Positions 1 to 8,383 of a stretch of 64,000 nucleotides of DNA are shown in pieces. The stretch is from NCBI RefSeq assembly GCF_009797025.1, contig NZ_CP047027.1, positions 1,240,001 through 1,304,000 of the forward strand. The letters run 5' to 3'. Below the pieces are notes generated by a model. It ran no database searches and had not been told where the DNA came from. It worked only from the letters and a program-made list of their open reading frames with translations. How positions within the stretch are numbered: the stretch's first letter is position 1; each line of letters begins with the position of its first letter. The DNA is from Cellulophaga sp. L1A9 (GTDB lineage: Bacteria > Bacteroidota > Bacteroidia > Flavobacteriales > Flavobacteriaceae). Made by a program: the position numbers and the translations under genes.

Positions 1-335
1 TAACCCCTATTATTACCATATTAACAGTACTGGCTTTTACCTTTTTTAGAAAGAATCAAAACCTAGAAACGCTAATCACTTCAATGCTGTGGGTATTAAC
101 AATTTATTACTTTATATCCCCAACCGTACACCCTTGGTATATAATCTTTTTGGTTGTCCTTAGTTGTTTTACCAACTATCGGTATGCCATAATTTGGTCT
201 GCAACCGTAATTTTAAGTTACTGGGCATATTCTGACCCTAACTACATAGAACACTTAGGAATTCTTACTGTTGAATATCTTATCGTATTTAGCTATATGA
301 TTTACGAATTAAGTAAACAACGTAACAAATTGTAA
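1..335 (+). CDS. C-terminal part of a polytopic membrane protein, possibly a GT87/DUF2029-type glycosyltransferase (partial)
   Basis: The frame is open from base 3 (ACC CCT ATT...) to a TAA at 333-335, so the gene begins before the window. The visible ~110 residues form three to four hydrophobic segments, one containing the motif HPWYIIFLVVLS, followed by a short charged tail (SKQRNKL). An HPWY motif followed by membrane helices is typical of the C-terminus of Bacteroidota membrane mannosyl/glycosyltransferases, but the catalytic N-terminal loop is outside the window, so that family name is inference. A first in-frame ATG at 84 is not the real start because the hydrophobic pattern continues upstream of it. 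Confidence 0.6.
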   Translation, partial: TPIITILTVLAFTFFRKNQNLETLITSMLWVLTIYYFISPTVHPWYIIFLVVLSCFTNYRYAIIWSATVILSYWAYSDPNYIEHLGILTVEYLIVFSYMIYELSKQRNKL

Positions 336-363
336 GGTTTTTGTAAAAAATTGAACACTACGG

Positions 364-392
364 TTGAAAAGTCAATTTAATTTGTACTTTTG
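364..392 (+). promoter_or_regulatory. Bacteroidota-type promoter of the arginine operon (-33 TTG, -7 TAnnTTTG)
   Basis: TTG at 364-366 and TACTTTTG at 385-392 fit the Bacteroidota sigma-factor consensus (TTG, 17-23 bp, TAnnTTTG) with an 18-bp spacer. The predicted transcription start, about seven bases after the centre of the -7 box, is near 395-399. That is only a few bases before the ATG of the leader peptide at 400. Confidence 0.7.
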
Positions 393-399
393 AACTATA

Positions 400-483
400 A
401 TGAACAACAACAATTACATATTTACTACAGACAGGTCATCTTCACCTGTCCGTTCATTTACGCCTACACGTCGTCGCCCGTAA
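400..483 (+). CDS. Arginine-rich leader peptide of the arg operon (27 codons)
   Basis: The frame reads MNNNNYIFTTDR, then SSSPVRSFTPTRRRP and a TAA at 481-483. Five of 27 residues are Arg, and three consecutive Arg codons (CGT CGT CGC, 469-477) lie two codons before the stop. The ORF sits between a strong predicted promoter and the first arginine biosynthesis gene. It overlaps one perfect hairpin and borders several competing ones, the classic layout of ribosome-mediated attenuation, in which stalling at Arg codons senses charged tRNA-Arg. The predicted 5' UTR is at most about five bases, so it would be translated essentially leaderless. Function is inferred from position and composition; there is no expression evidence. 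Confidence 0.7.
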   Translation: MNNNNYIFTTDRSSSPVRSFTPTRRRP

Positions 484-564
484 GGGTGCACTATAACTAT
501 GGAAATAGGTGAGTCCATTTCCGCTAAGTCTCAAAACAACATTTCATTAATATTTTTACCCTTA
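430..564 (+). promoter_or_regulatory. Putative attenuator region with mutually exclusive RNA pairings
   Basis: Four pairings can be read directly. 430-436 GACAGGT pairs with 444-450 ACCTGTC (7 bp, 7-nt loop). 475-479 pairs with 484-488 around a GUAA tetraloop covering the Arg codons and stop. 442-449 TCACCTGT pairs with 505-512 ATAGGTGA (8 pairs, one G-U). 501-506 GGAAAT pairs with 517-522 ATTTCC. In addition, 481-487 TAAGGGT is complementary to 558-564 ACCCTTA, which lies about 15 bases before the next gene's ATG. The third pairing excludes the first and fourth. No U-run follows the 501-522 hairpin, so control at translation initiation is as likely as transcription termination. The mechanism is inference. 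Confidence 0.5.
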
Positions 565-578
565 AATCCTAATTGGCA

Positions 579-1202
579 ATGGAATTACTAATTGCTAACG
601 AATCACATTTTAAGTATGCAGACATCATCTGTGATACTATCGCAGATTCTGCTAAAACTCGTGGAACTGGTATTGCTAAACGCACACCAGAATATATTCG
701 TAAGAAACTTGAAAACGGAAATGCCGTAATAGCTTTAGATGGAACCACATTCGCTGGCTTCTGTTATATTGAAGTTTGGGGGCATGGAAAATATGTCGCT
801 AATTCTGGGCTTATTGTACATCCTGATTACAGAGATAGAGGTTTAGCGAAGCAAATAAAACAAAGAATTTTTAAACTTTCTGGTGAGAAATTTCCTGATG
901 CTAAAATATTTGGTATTACTACCGGATTAGCGGTAATGAAAATCAATTACGAGTTAGGATATAAACCGACTACATTCTCTGAACTTACAGATGATCCAGA
1001 GTTTTGGAAAGGATGCCAAACCTGTAAAAACTTTGATATTCTTACACGTACAGAACGTAAAATGTGCTTATGCACAGCGATGCTCTATGATCCTAAAGTA
1101 CAGTCCAAAAAGAAAGCTGTAGAAGAGAATGAAAAATTAAATACAAAAGCTTTTAAGCGATTAAAAAGTATAAAAGAATCCCTTTTCCTAAAAAAGAAAT
1201 AA
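579..1202 (+). CDS. GNAT-family N-acyltransferase heading the arg operon, candidate glutamate N-acyltransferase
   Basis: A 207-residue GNAT protein. The acyl-CoA pyrophosphate-binding signature RDRGLA (R-x-x-G-x-A) lies at about residues 85-90, after the typical beta-4 segment GLIVHPDY. The C-terminal third carries CQTC at about 146-149 and CLC at about 163-165, a possible metal-binding cluster, then a Lys-rich tail. A TTG at 573 extends the frame by two codons, but the ATG at 579 is the better start. It is the first gene of the operon, one base before argG. The operon has no recognisable argA or argJ, so this enzyme probably performs the first committed step, acylating glutamate with acetyl- or succinyl-CoA. 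That role is inferred from context; family membership is visible. Confidence 0.75.
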   Translation: MELLIANESHFKYADIICDTIADSAKTRGTGIAKRTPEYIRKKLENGNAVIALDGTTFAGFCYIEVWGHGKYVANSGLIVHPDYRDRGLAKQIKQRIFKLSGEKFPDAKIFGITTGLAVMKINYELGYKPTTFSELTDDPEFWKGCQTCKNFDILTRTERKMCLCTAMLYDPKVQSKKKAVEENEKLNTKAFKRLKSIKESLFLKKK

Positions 1203-1203
1203 A

Positions 1204-2391
1204 ATGAAAAAATTGGTTTTAGCCTATAGCGGCGGATTAGACACATCATACTGTGCAAAACATTTATCAAAAGATGAAGGATTTGAAGTTCATGCCGTTA
1301 GTGTAAATACTGGTGGATTCTCAAAAGAAGAAATAAGTCAGATCGAAAAAAAAGCGCTAGAATTAGGGGCTACTTCATACAAATCTATTGATGCGGTACA
1401 AACATTTTATGATAAAGTAGTAAAGTACTTAATCTTTGGCAACGTATTAAAGAATAATACTTATCCCCTTTCTGTTAGTGCAGAACGTATTGTACAAGCT
1501 ATTGAAATTGTAAACTACGCTAAAAAGGTAGGAGCCAATTATATTGCTCACGGAAGTACTGGCGCAGGAAATGATCAAGTACGTTTTGATATGATTTTTC
1601 AGATTATCGCACCAGAAATAGAAATTATCACCCCTATTAGAGATAATAAATTATCTAGAGAAACCGAAATTGCATACCTAAAAGAAAACGGAATTGATTA
1701 CCCTTGGGAGAAAGCAAAATACTCTATCAATAGAGGACTTTGGGGAACATCTGTTGGTGGCGAGGAAACATTAACTTCTAACAAAGCATTACCAGACAGT
1801 GCTTATCCTAGTCAATTACAAGAAAAAGAACCTGCAGATGTTAAACTAAGCTTTGAAAAAGGAGAATTAGTGGCTGTTAATGGTGTTAAAGATAAACCTG
1901 TTGCAAATATAGAAAAGCTAGAAGCTATGGCATCTAAATATGCTATTGGTAGAGATATTCATGTGGGCGATACTATTATTGGCACAAAAGGTAGGGTTGG
2001 CTTTGAAGCTGCGGCTGCATTAATTATCATTAAAGCGCATCATTTATTAGAAAAACATACCCTGACGAAATGGCAACAGTACCAAAAAGAACAACAAGGT
2101 AATTTCTACGGCATGTTGTTACATGAAGGTAATTATTTAGATGAAGTGATGCGAAACATTGAAGCTTTCTTAACAGATACTCAAAAGAATGTTTCTGGTG
2201 ATGTTTTCTTAAGCTTATACCCGTTCCAATTTAGATTAAACGGAATTTCATCTCAACATGATTTAATGACGGATGCTTTTGGAAGTTACGGTGAAGAAAA
2301 CAAAGGATGGTCTGCTACCGATGCGAAAGGTTTTATAAAAATACTTTCAAATCCAGGTAGAATATACAATCATGTAAACGGAGAAAAGTAA
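1204..2391 (+). CDS. argG: Argininosuccinate synthase
   Basis: Condenses citrulline and aspartate using ATP to give argininosuccinate, the penultimate step of arginine synthesis. The N-terminal LAYSGGLDTS (residues 6-15) is the PP-loop ATP-binding motif of N-type ATP pyrophosphatases. GSTGAGNDQVRFD near residue 117 and the WGTSVGGE segment near 180 are characteristic of argininosuccinate synthase. Its length of 395 residues is normal for the family. The ATG at 1204 follows the GNAT stop by one base, and argC begins 5 bases after its own stop, so it is translated within the operon. No frameshift or missing motif is seen. Confidence 0.95.
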   Translation: MKKLVLAYSGGLDTSYCAKHLSKDEGFEVHAVSVNTGGFSKEEISQIEKKALELGATSYKSIDAVQTFYDKVVKYLIFGNVLKNNTYPLSVSAERIVQAIEIVNYAKKVGANYIAHGSTGAGNDQVRFDMIFQIIAPEIEIITPIRDNKLSRETEIAYLKENGIDYPWEKAKYSINRGLWGTSVGGEETLTSNKALPDSAYPSQLQEKEPADVKLSFEKGELVAVNGVKDKPVANIEKLEAMASKYAIGRDIHVGDTIIGTKGRVGFEAAAALIIIKAHHLLEKHTLTKWQQYQKEQQGNFYGMLLHEGNYLDEVMRNIEAFLTDTQKNVSGDVFLSLYPFQFRLNGISSQHDLMTDAFGSYGEENKGWSATDAKGFIKILSNPGRIYNHVNGEK

Positions 2392-2396
2392 AAACG

Positions 2397-3371
2397 ATGA
2401 TTAAAGCAGGCATAATTGGTGGTTCTGGATATACGGGTGGAGAACTTATTCGTATACTTTTAAACCATCCTGAAGCAGAAATAGATTTTGTATACAGCAC
2501 CACAAGAGCAGGTAAAAAAATCACTACAGCCCACCCTGATTTATTAGGGCTTACGGACATCGCATTTACAGGTACTGTAAATCTAAACGTAGCCGTTGTT
2601 TTTTTATGTTTAGGGCATGGGAATTCCACCAAATTTCTGAAAGAAAATAAATTTTCCTCGGAGACTAAAATTATTGATTTAAGCAATGATTTCCGGTTAC
2701 ATGCTGATGCTATTCTAGAGGGTAAGGAATTTATTTACGGTTTGCCTGAGACCAATAGAGAAAAAATAAAAACTGCCAATTACATTGCAAACCCTGGATG
2801 TTTTGCAACAGCCATTCAATTAGCATTATTGCCCTTAGCAAAAGCAGGACTTCTTGCAAATGAAATACATATTAATGCCGTTACAGGGAGTACTGGTGCT
2901 GGCGTTAGTCCTTCAGACACAACACATTTTAGTTGGAGAAACAACAATGTCTCTTGGTACAAACCATTTACACATCAGCATTTAGGAGAAATAGGCGAAA
3001 GCTTAGGGTCTTTTAAAACACCGGTTGGCGAATTATTATTTCTCCCCACTAGAGGGAATTTCCCCAGAGGAATTTTAGCTACGGCGTATACCAAATTTGA
3101 TGGCGCATTAGAAGACGCAATTGCTTTATATAAAGATTTTTACAAAGAGGCCGTATTTACTCAAGTTGCAGAGGAAGAAATACACTTAAAACAAGTGGTA
3201 AACACCAATCAGTGTCATATTCATTTACACAAACACAATAATAGATTGCTGATTACTTCTGCCATAGACAACCTATTAAAAGGTGCTTCTGGGCAGGCTG
3301 TACAGAATATGAATCTTATGTTTGGTCTTGAAGAAAATAGCGGATTAAAATTAAAAGCGGCAGCGTTCTAG
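2397..3371 (+). CDS. argC: N-acetyl/N-succinyl-gamma-glutamyl-phosphate reductase
   Basis: NADPH-dependent reduction of N-acyl-glutamyl 5-phosphate to the semialdehyde. The N-terminal GGSGYTGGELIRILLNHPE (from residue 8) is the nucleotide-binding Rossmann motif of the ArgC type. NPGCFATAIQLAL contains the catalytic Cys (about residue 133). The 324-residue length is at the short end of the family. Given the ArgF' enzyme downstream, the physiological substrate is probably the N-succinyl form, but this protein alone does not show it. It sits between argG (5-bp gap) and proC (75-bp gap). The latter gap holds a small 6-bp hairpin (3399-3404 with 3411-3416) without a U-run. Confidence 0.93.
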   Translation: MIKAGIIGGSGYTGGELIRILLNHPEAEIDFVYSTTRAGKKITTAHPDLLGLTDIAFTGTVNLNVAVVFLCLGHGNSTKFLKENKFSSETKIIDLSNDFRLHADAILEGKEFIYGLPETNREKIKTANYIANPGCFATAIQLALLPLAKAGLLANEIHINAVTGSTGAGVSPSDTTHFSWRNNNVSWYKPFTHQHLGEIGESLGSFKTPVGELLFLPTRGNFPRGILATAYTKFDGALEDAIALYKDFYKEAVFTQVAEEEIHLKQVVNTNQCHIHLHKHNNRLLITSAIDNLLKGASGQAVQNMNLMFGLEENSGLKLKAAAF

Positions 3372-3446
3372 TTAGTTTCAGCTAATGCAAATAAACCGAT
3401 GCCTGAGTATAGGCATAAGTACTAAAAACGAACTAAAAGAACAGTA

Positions 3447-4247
3447 ATGAAAATAGCAATTATAGGAGCAGGAAATTTAGGTCTGGCTATTGCCAAAGGA
3501 ATCCTAGCTACAAATGGTGCCACCACTATGTACCTTACAAAAAGAAAAACCGGGAGCATTGAAAAGTTTGAAAAATACGGCAATGTAACCGTTACCTCTG
3601 ATAATAGAGAAGCTGTAACTAATTCTGACATTCTAATCTTTGCGGTACAACCCAATCAGTTTGTAAATATTTTAGACGAAGTAAAAGACCTATTAACAGA
3701 TAAACATGTATTAATTTCAACCATTACCGGATTTAGTATCGCTCAAATAGAAGCAATTGTAGGAGAAGACCAAAACATTATTAGAAGCATGCCCAATACG
3801 GCAATTTCTGTTGGCAAATCTATGACCTGTATTTGTGCAAATGAAAGAGGAAAGAAAAGAATTGAGTTGGCGCTTGCCATTTTTAATAGAATGGGGTATT
3901 CTATGGAAATCCCTGAATCTCAAATGCAAGCAGCTACAGTAATTTGCGCTAGTGGAATTGCATTCTGGATGCGTATGATTCGCGCAACTACACAAGGTGC
4001 TATACAATTAGGTTTTGACGCTAAAGAAGCACAAGAACTAGCCATGCATACCTGTAATGGAGCAGCAGCCTTACTTATTGAGTCGGGCAGTCACCCAGAA
4101 GCAGAAATAGACAGAGTTACAACGCCTCAAGGTTGTACTATCCAAGGGTTAAATGAAATGGAACACCAAGGTTTGAGTTCTTCGTTAATACAAGGAATTG
4201 TGGCTTCTTATGATAAAATTAGTCGCATTAAAGAAGGCAACAAGTAA
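3447..4247 (+). CDS. proC: Pyrroline-5-carboxylate reductase
   Basis: Last step of proline biosynthesis, reducing 1-pyrroline-5-carboxylate with NAD(P)H. The N-terminus IAIIGAGNLGLAIAKGIL is the dinucleotide-binding motif. The P5CR core MPNTAISVGKSM follows near residue 116, and the C-terminal family signature VTTPQGCTIQGLNEME lies near residue 229. Its 266 residues match the usual P5CR length. It lies inside the arginine operon, so proline and arginine synthesis from glutamate appear co-transcribed. Confidence 0.93.
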   Translation: MKIAIIGAGNLGLAIAKGILATNGATTMYLTKRKTGSIEKFEKYGNVTVTSDNREAVTNSDILIFAVQPNQFVNILDEVKDLLTDKHVLISTITGFSIAQIEAIVGEDQNIIRSMPNTAISVGKSMTCICANERGKKRIELALAIFNRMGYSMEIPESQMQAATVICASGIAFWMRMIRATTQGAIQLGFDAKEAQELAMHTCNGAAALLIESGSHPEAEIDRVTTPQGCTIQGLNEMEHQGLSSSLIQGIVASYDKISRIKEGNK

Positions 4248-4280
4248 GAATTAATTCGTTCTGAAATTAAAATTTAAAAA

Positions 4281-5405
4281 ATGAAATTATTTGATGTATA
4301 CCCTTTATATAATGTAACTCCTGTTCGTGCTAAGGGGAGTATCGTTACCGATATAAACGGACAAGATTATTGGGATTTTTACGGTGGTCATGCGGTAATA
4401 TCTATCGGACATGGGCATCCACATTACGTTAAAAGATTAGAAGATCAATTGCATAAAATTGGTTTTTACAGCAATGCTATTCAAAATCCATTACAAACAG
4501 AACTCGCTACTAAATTAGGAGCACTGTCAGGCTGTGAGGATTATAACTTATTTCTATGTAGTTCAGGGGCAGAAGCCAATGAAAATGCATTAAAAATGGC
4601 GTCTTTTATTACGGGAAAATCTAGAGTTATTGCATTCAATAATGGTTTTCACGGAAGAACTTCAGCTGCTGTTGCTGCTACCGATAATCAGAATATCAAT
4701 GCCCCCATCAACAAACAGCAAAAAGTAACGTTCTTGCCATTTAATGCTATTGATGAATTTAAGACCGAAATTGAAAAAGGTGATGTTTGCGCCGTAATTC
4801 TAGAAGCAATACAAGGGGTTGGTGGATTAGATGAACCTACCACTGAATTTTATCAAGATATTGCAAAAAGCTGTAAAGAACATGGTGTGATATTAATTGC
4901 TGATGAAGTACAGTCCGGATTTGGAAGAAGTGGTAAATTCTTCGGATTTCAACATCACAATATCCAACCAGATATTATTAGTATCGCTAAAGGAATGGGG
5001 AATGGTTTCCCTGTAGGTGGTGTTCTAATTCATGAAAGTATTGAAGCTAAGTATGGAATGTTAGGTACTACATTTGGTGGCAACCATTTGGCATGCGCTG
5101 CATCACTAGCTGTTTTAGAAGTTATTGAAAAAGAAAATCTAATAGAAAATGCCGCTAAGATTGGCGAATATTTTAAAAAACGTGCTGCCGAAATTCCACA
5201 AGTAAAGAAAATTAAGGGACGAGGATTAATGCTTGGTTTAGAGTTTGATTTTGAAGTATCAGAATTACGCAAAAAACTTATTTATGATCAGCACATTTTT
5301 ACCGGTGGAGCAAGTAATAAAAAACTGCTGCGTATTTTACCTGCGCTTAACATTTCAGAAAAAGAGATTGATATCTTCTTTGATGCTTTAAAAAAGGAAT
5401 TATAG
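4281..5405 (+). CDS. argD: Acetylornithine/succinylornithine aminotransferase
   Basis: PLP-dependent class III aminotransferase (374 residues) that transaminates N-acyl-glutamate semialdehyde to N-acyl-ornithine. SSGAEANENALKMA is the substrate- and phosphate-binding segment. ILIADEVQSGFGRSGKFF holds the Asp that pairs with the PLP pyridine nitrogen. ISIAKGMGNGFPVGG contains the Schiff-base Lys. TTFGGNHLACAA is also family-typical. The stop TAG (5403-5405) overlaps the GTG start of proA by one base, implying translational coupling. Ornithine aminotransferase is the other possible reading; the operon favours ArgD. Confidence 0.92.
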   Translation: MKLFDVYPLYNVTPVRAKGSIVTDINGQDYWDFYGGHAVISIGHGHPHYVKRLEDQLHKIGFYSNAIQNPLQTELATKLGALSGCEDYNLFLCSSGAEANENALKMASFITGKSRVIAFNNGFHGRTSAAVAATDNQNINAPINKQQKVTFLPFNAIDEFKTEIEKGDVCAVILEAIQGVGGLDEPTTEFYQDIAKSCKEHGVILIADEVQSGFGRSGKFFGFQHHNIQPDIISIAKGMGNGFPVGGVLIHESIEAKYGMLGTTFGGNHLACAASLAVLEVIEKENLIENAAKIGEYFKKRAAEIPQVKKIKGRGLMLGLEFDFEVSELRKKLIYDQHIFTGGASNKKLLRILPALNISEKEIDIFFDALKKEL

Positions 5406-6604
5406 TGAGTTTACTATTAAGTATAGAACAACGAAATAAGGTTTTAAAAACCATGGCTGAATTTATAGCTTTAGAAAAAGAAGCTATCTTAGAAGCCAAT
5501 AAAAAAGATTTAGATGCCTATACAGGTGATGATCTTGCTATGGGAGACCGTCTAAAGGTAGATGATGCTAAAATTGAAGGCATGATTACCTCTTTACAAC
5601 AATTGGCAGAACAAGAAGACCCTTTAGGTGTGGAACGTTTTGGATTCACTCATGAAAATGGTATTAAAGTGAGTAATAAAACAGCTCCTTTTGGAACCAT
5701 CTGCATAATTTACGAATCAAGACCAGACGTTACTATTGAAGCTGCTGGAATTGCATTCAAATCTGGAAACAAAATTTTATTAAAAGGCGGAAAAGAATCC
5801 ATTCAAAGTAATTTAGCCTTAGTAGCGCTTTGGCATAAAGCTTTAGAGCATAACGAATGCACTACTGATTGGGTTACCTATTTGCAATTTAGCCGTGAAC
5901 AAACACAAGCCTTTTTACAAAATCCGACACAAAAAATTGACTTAATTGTACCTCGTGGAGGAGAAAAGCTAATCGCCTTTGTAAAAAAACACGCCACCTG
6001 TCCTGTAATTATTAGTGGGAGAGGCAATAATTTTGCGTACGTTGCCACAGATGCCGATTTAGAAATGGCAATTGATATAATCATCAATGCAAAAACTACC
6101 AAAATATCGGCATGTAATGCCTTAGATAAAGTGTTAATTGCTGCTGATATGCCTCGGAAATTTGAATTTCTACAACATCTCATTCAAGAATTAAAGAAAC
6201 GCGATGTAGAAATTTTAACAGATCAAACGCTTTCTGATTTAGAAGGAACTTCCACTTTTGAAAATGAAGCTGTGTGGTTTGAAGAGTTTTTAGATTACAA
6301 GATTGTTATTGGGCAGGTTGCAGACATAAACGAAGCAGTAGCTAAAATTAATACCTACGGTGGAGGTCATTCTGCTGTAATTATTACCTCAAACGAAGAA
6401 AAAGCACAGCTATTTATGGAGTCTGTAGATTCTGCCGCAGTATACCATAATGCGTCTACGCGATTTACAGATGGTTTTCAATTTGGACTTGGAGGAGAAT
6501 TGGCCATCAGCACAGATAAATTACACCAAAGAGGTCCTATTGGTTTGCAGCATTTAGTGACTAATAAATGGTATGTTTTAGGGAACGGACAAGTTAGAAG
6601 TTAA
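5405..6604 (+). CDS. proA: Gamma-glutamyl phosphate reductase
   Basis: Reduces glutamyl 5-phosphate to glutamate semialdehyde for proline synthesis. It is an aldehyde dehydrogenase-fold enzyme of 399 residues. Family motifs are IYESRPDVTIEAAGIAFKSG near residue 99, ILLKGGKE after it, and DLIVPRGGEKLIAFV near residue 179. The catalytic Cys is in KISACNALDKVLI near residue 236. The start is a GTG overlapping the argD stop. The next ATG (5452) would remove the conserved first helix, so GTG is preferred. proB follows after six bases. Confidence 0.93.
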   Translation: MSLLLSIEQRNKVLKTMAEFIALEKEAILEANKKDLDAYTGDDLAMGDRLKVDDAKIEGMITSLQQLAEQEDPLGVERFGFTHENGIKVSNKTAPFGTICIIYESRPDVTIEAAGIAFKSGNKILLKGGKESIQSNLALVALWHKALEHNECTTDWVTYLQFSREQTQAFLQNPTQKIDLIVPRGGEKLIAFVKKHATCPVIISGRGNNFAYVATDADLEMAIDIIINAKTTKISACNALDKVLIAADMPRKFEFLQHLIQELKKRDVEILTDQTLSDLEGTSTFENEAVWFEEFLDYKIVIGQVADINEAVAKINTYGGGHSAVIITSNEEKAQLFMESVDSAAVYHNASTRFTDGFQFGLGGELAISTDKLHQRGPIGLQHLVTNKWYVLGNGQVRS

Positions 6605-6610
6605 GATCAA

Positions 6611-7372
6611 ATGAAGAAGATTCGCGTATTATTAAAAGTGGGTTCCAATACTTTAACTAAAGAAACAAATCATATTTCTAGAGGTAAAGTGGAAGATATT
6701 GGGCGTCAAATAGAGCGTTTAAAAGACACACATGAATTTATTATCGTAAGCTCAGGTGCCATTGCTGCAGCACGTCAATTTGTGAAATTAGAGCACAATG
6801 GGGAAGACATTAATATAAAACAAGCTCTAGCTTCTATTGGTCAACCTCACTTAATGCGCATTTTTCAAGAGAACTTTCGTGAATTAGGATTGTTTACCTC
6901 GCAATGTTTATTATCGTATTCCGATTTTGAGAATCCGAAATCTAAATCGAACATTAAAAATACGATAGACGTATTAGTTGCGAATAATTTTATCCCCATT
7001 ATCAACGAGAATGATACCGTCGCCACCGATGAAATTCAATTTGGCGATAATGATAAACTTGCCGCACTAACAGCTTCTTTATTACAAGTAGATTTATTGA
7101 TTATAGCAACCAACACCGATGGTGTTTATACCAAAAAATCGCTAACGGAAACGATGCCAGAAACTATTAAAGAGGTCATCCATTTAAATGAATTGATTAA
7201 TGAGGTCGGTGATCATAAATCTACACATGGCACTGGTGGTATGCAGTCTAAAATAGAAGCTGCAACTATTGCTAAAGCGTCTAATATTGAAACATGGATT
7301 ATCAACGGACTGAAAGATAATTTTATCACTGATGCTATGAACGGCAAAAGTAATTTTACAAAAATAAAGTAA
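6611..7372 (+). CDS. proB: Glutamate 5-kinase lacking the PUA domain
   Basis: Phosphorylates glutamate at the gamma-carboxylate, the first step of proline synthesis. VLLKVGSNTLT at the N-terminus, FIIVSSGAIAAARQ near residue 45, FIPIINENDTVATDEI near 131 and FGDNDKLAALTASLL near 148 are amino-acid-kinase motifs of the ProB type. GTGGMQSKIEAATIAK near 210 binds the nucleotide. At 253 residues it has only the kinase domain; the C-terminal PUA domain of the longer E. coli-type enzyme is absent. A perfect 12-bp palindrome (AGCCTTAAGGCT, 7373-7384) follows the stop. Confidence 0.93.
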   Translation: MKKIRVLLKVGSNTLTKETNHISRGKVEDIGRQIERLKDTHEFIIVSSGAIAAARQFVKLEHNGEDINIKQALASIGQPHLMRIFQENFRELGLFTSQCLLSYSDFENPKSKSNIKNTIDVLVANNFIPIINENDTVATDEIQFGDNDKLAALTASLLQVDLLIIATNTDGVYTKKSLTETMPETIKEVIHLNELINEVGDHKSTHGTGGMQSKIEAATIAKASNIETWIINGLKDNFITDAMNGKSNFTKIK

Positions 7373-7401
7373 AGCCTTAAGGCTATAAAAAGTACAGTAT
7401 C

Positions 7402-8343
7402 ATGAAGCATTACACTAGCATTCAAGACATAGATTCGCTCCCAAATTGGGTAAAAGAAGCAAGAGCATTAAAAGCAACACCTAAAGCATTTAAAAACCTA
7501 GGAGCAGATAAAACAATCTGCTTATTATTTTTTAACAACAGCCTTAGAACCCGCTTGAGTACTCAAAAAGCAGCTACGAATTTAGGTTTAGAAGTTATGG
7601 TTATGAACTTTGGAAGTGAGGGCTGGGCTTTAGAATATGGCGATGGTACTGTAATGGATCAAGGCACATCGGAACATATTAAAGAAGCAGCACAGGTAGT
7701 TTCTCAATTTTGCGATGTTGTTGCTATTCGTGCCTTTGCCTCTTTAACCGATAAAGAAAAAGACGAAGCCGAGCTAGTCCTTAATGGGTTTAAAAAATAT
7801 ACGAGTATCCCTGTAGTAAATATGGAGAGTTCTGTTGGACACCCATTGCAAGCACTTGCAGATGCAATCACTATAAGTGAACAAAACACTAAAGCAAAAC
7901 CAAAAGTGGTCCTTTCATGGGCACCGCACCCAAAAGCATTACCACATGCAGTTGCAAACTCTTTTACAGAGATGATGTTAAAACAAGAGGCCGATTTTGT
8001 GATTACACATCCCGAAGGCTACGAACTAAATCCTGAAATTACTAAAGATGCAACAATAGAATATGACCAAAAGAAAGCTCTTGAAAATGCAGATTTTGTG
8101 TACGTAAAAAATTGGAGCAGTTATAAAGTGTACGGTCAAGTAATCAACCAAGATAAAAGCTGGATGATGACCAAAGAAAAATTAGGTACCGCTAAATTTA
8201 TGCACTGCCTGCCTGTTCGTAGAAATGTAGTTGTGGAAGATGCCGTATTAGACTCAGACCAAAGTATTGTAATAGAACAAGCAAATAACAGAACGTACGC
8301 TGCCCAAATTGTATTAAAAAAAATTCTTGAGAACCTCAACTAA
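7402..8343 (+). CDS. argF': N-succinylornithine carbamoyltransferase (ArgF')
   Basis: Transfers the carbamoyl group to an N-acylated ornithine, the Bacteroidota variant of the ornithine transcarbamylase step. FFNNSLRTRLSTQKAA (from residue 43) is the modified carbamoyl-phosphate loop of the AOTCase/SOTCase subfamily rather than the usual STRT loop. HPLQALAD, WAPHPKALPHAV and FMHCLPVRRN are further subfamily motifs. In the well-studied B. fragilis enzyme, residue 90 (Pro) helps select succinyl over acetyl; by ungapped counting this protein has Ser at 90 (DQGTSEH). Ser at this site was reported to support succinyl specificity when introduced into AOTCase. The 313-residue length is normal. Substrate preference is inferred, not shown. 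Confidence 0.88.
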   Translation: MKHYTSIQDIDSLPNWVKEARALKATPKAFKNLGADKTICLLFFNNSLRTRLSTQKAATNLGLEVMVMNFGSEGWALEYGDGTVMDQGTSEHIKEAAQVVSQFCDVVAIRAFASLTDKEKDEAELVLNGFKKYTSIPVVNMESSVGHPLQALADAITISEQNTKAKPKVVLSWAPHPKALPHAVANSFTEMMLKQEADFVITHPEGYELNPEITKDATIEYDQKKALENADFVYVKNWSSYKVYGQVINQDKSWMMTKEKLGTAKFMHCLPVRRNVVVEDAVLDSDQSIVIEQANNRTYAAQIVLKKILENLN

Positions 8344-8383
8344 TACTAGCAAGAGAAAGGAATAACAAACTTAATCTAGAAAA

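Noticed and set aside
7373..7384. Perfect palindrome AGCCTTAAGGCT after proB
   Set aside because: Twelve bases with no loop or T tract; such palindromes occur by chance at this scale, so no function is claimed.
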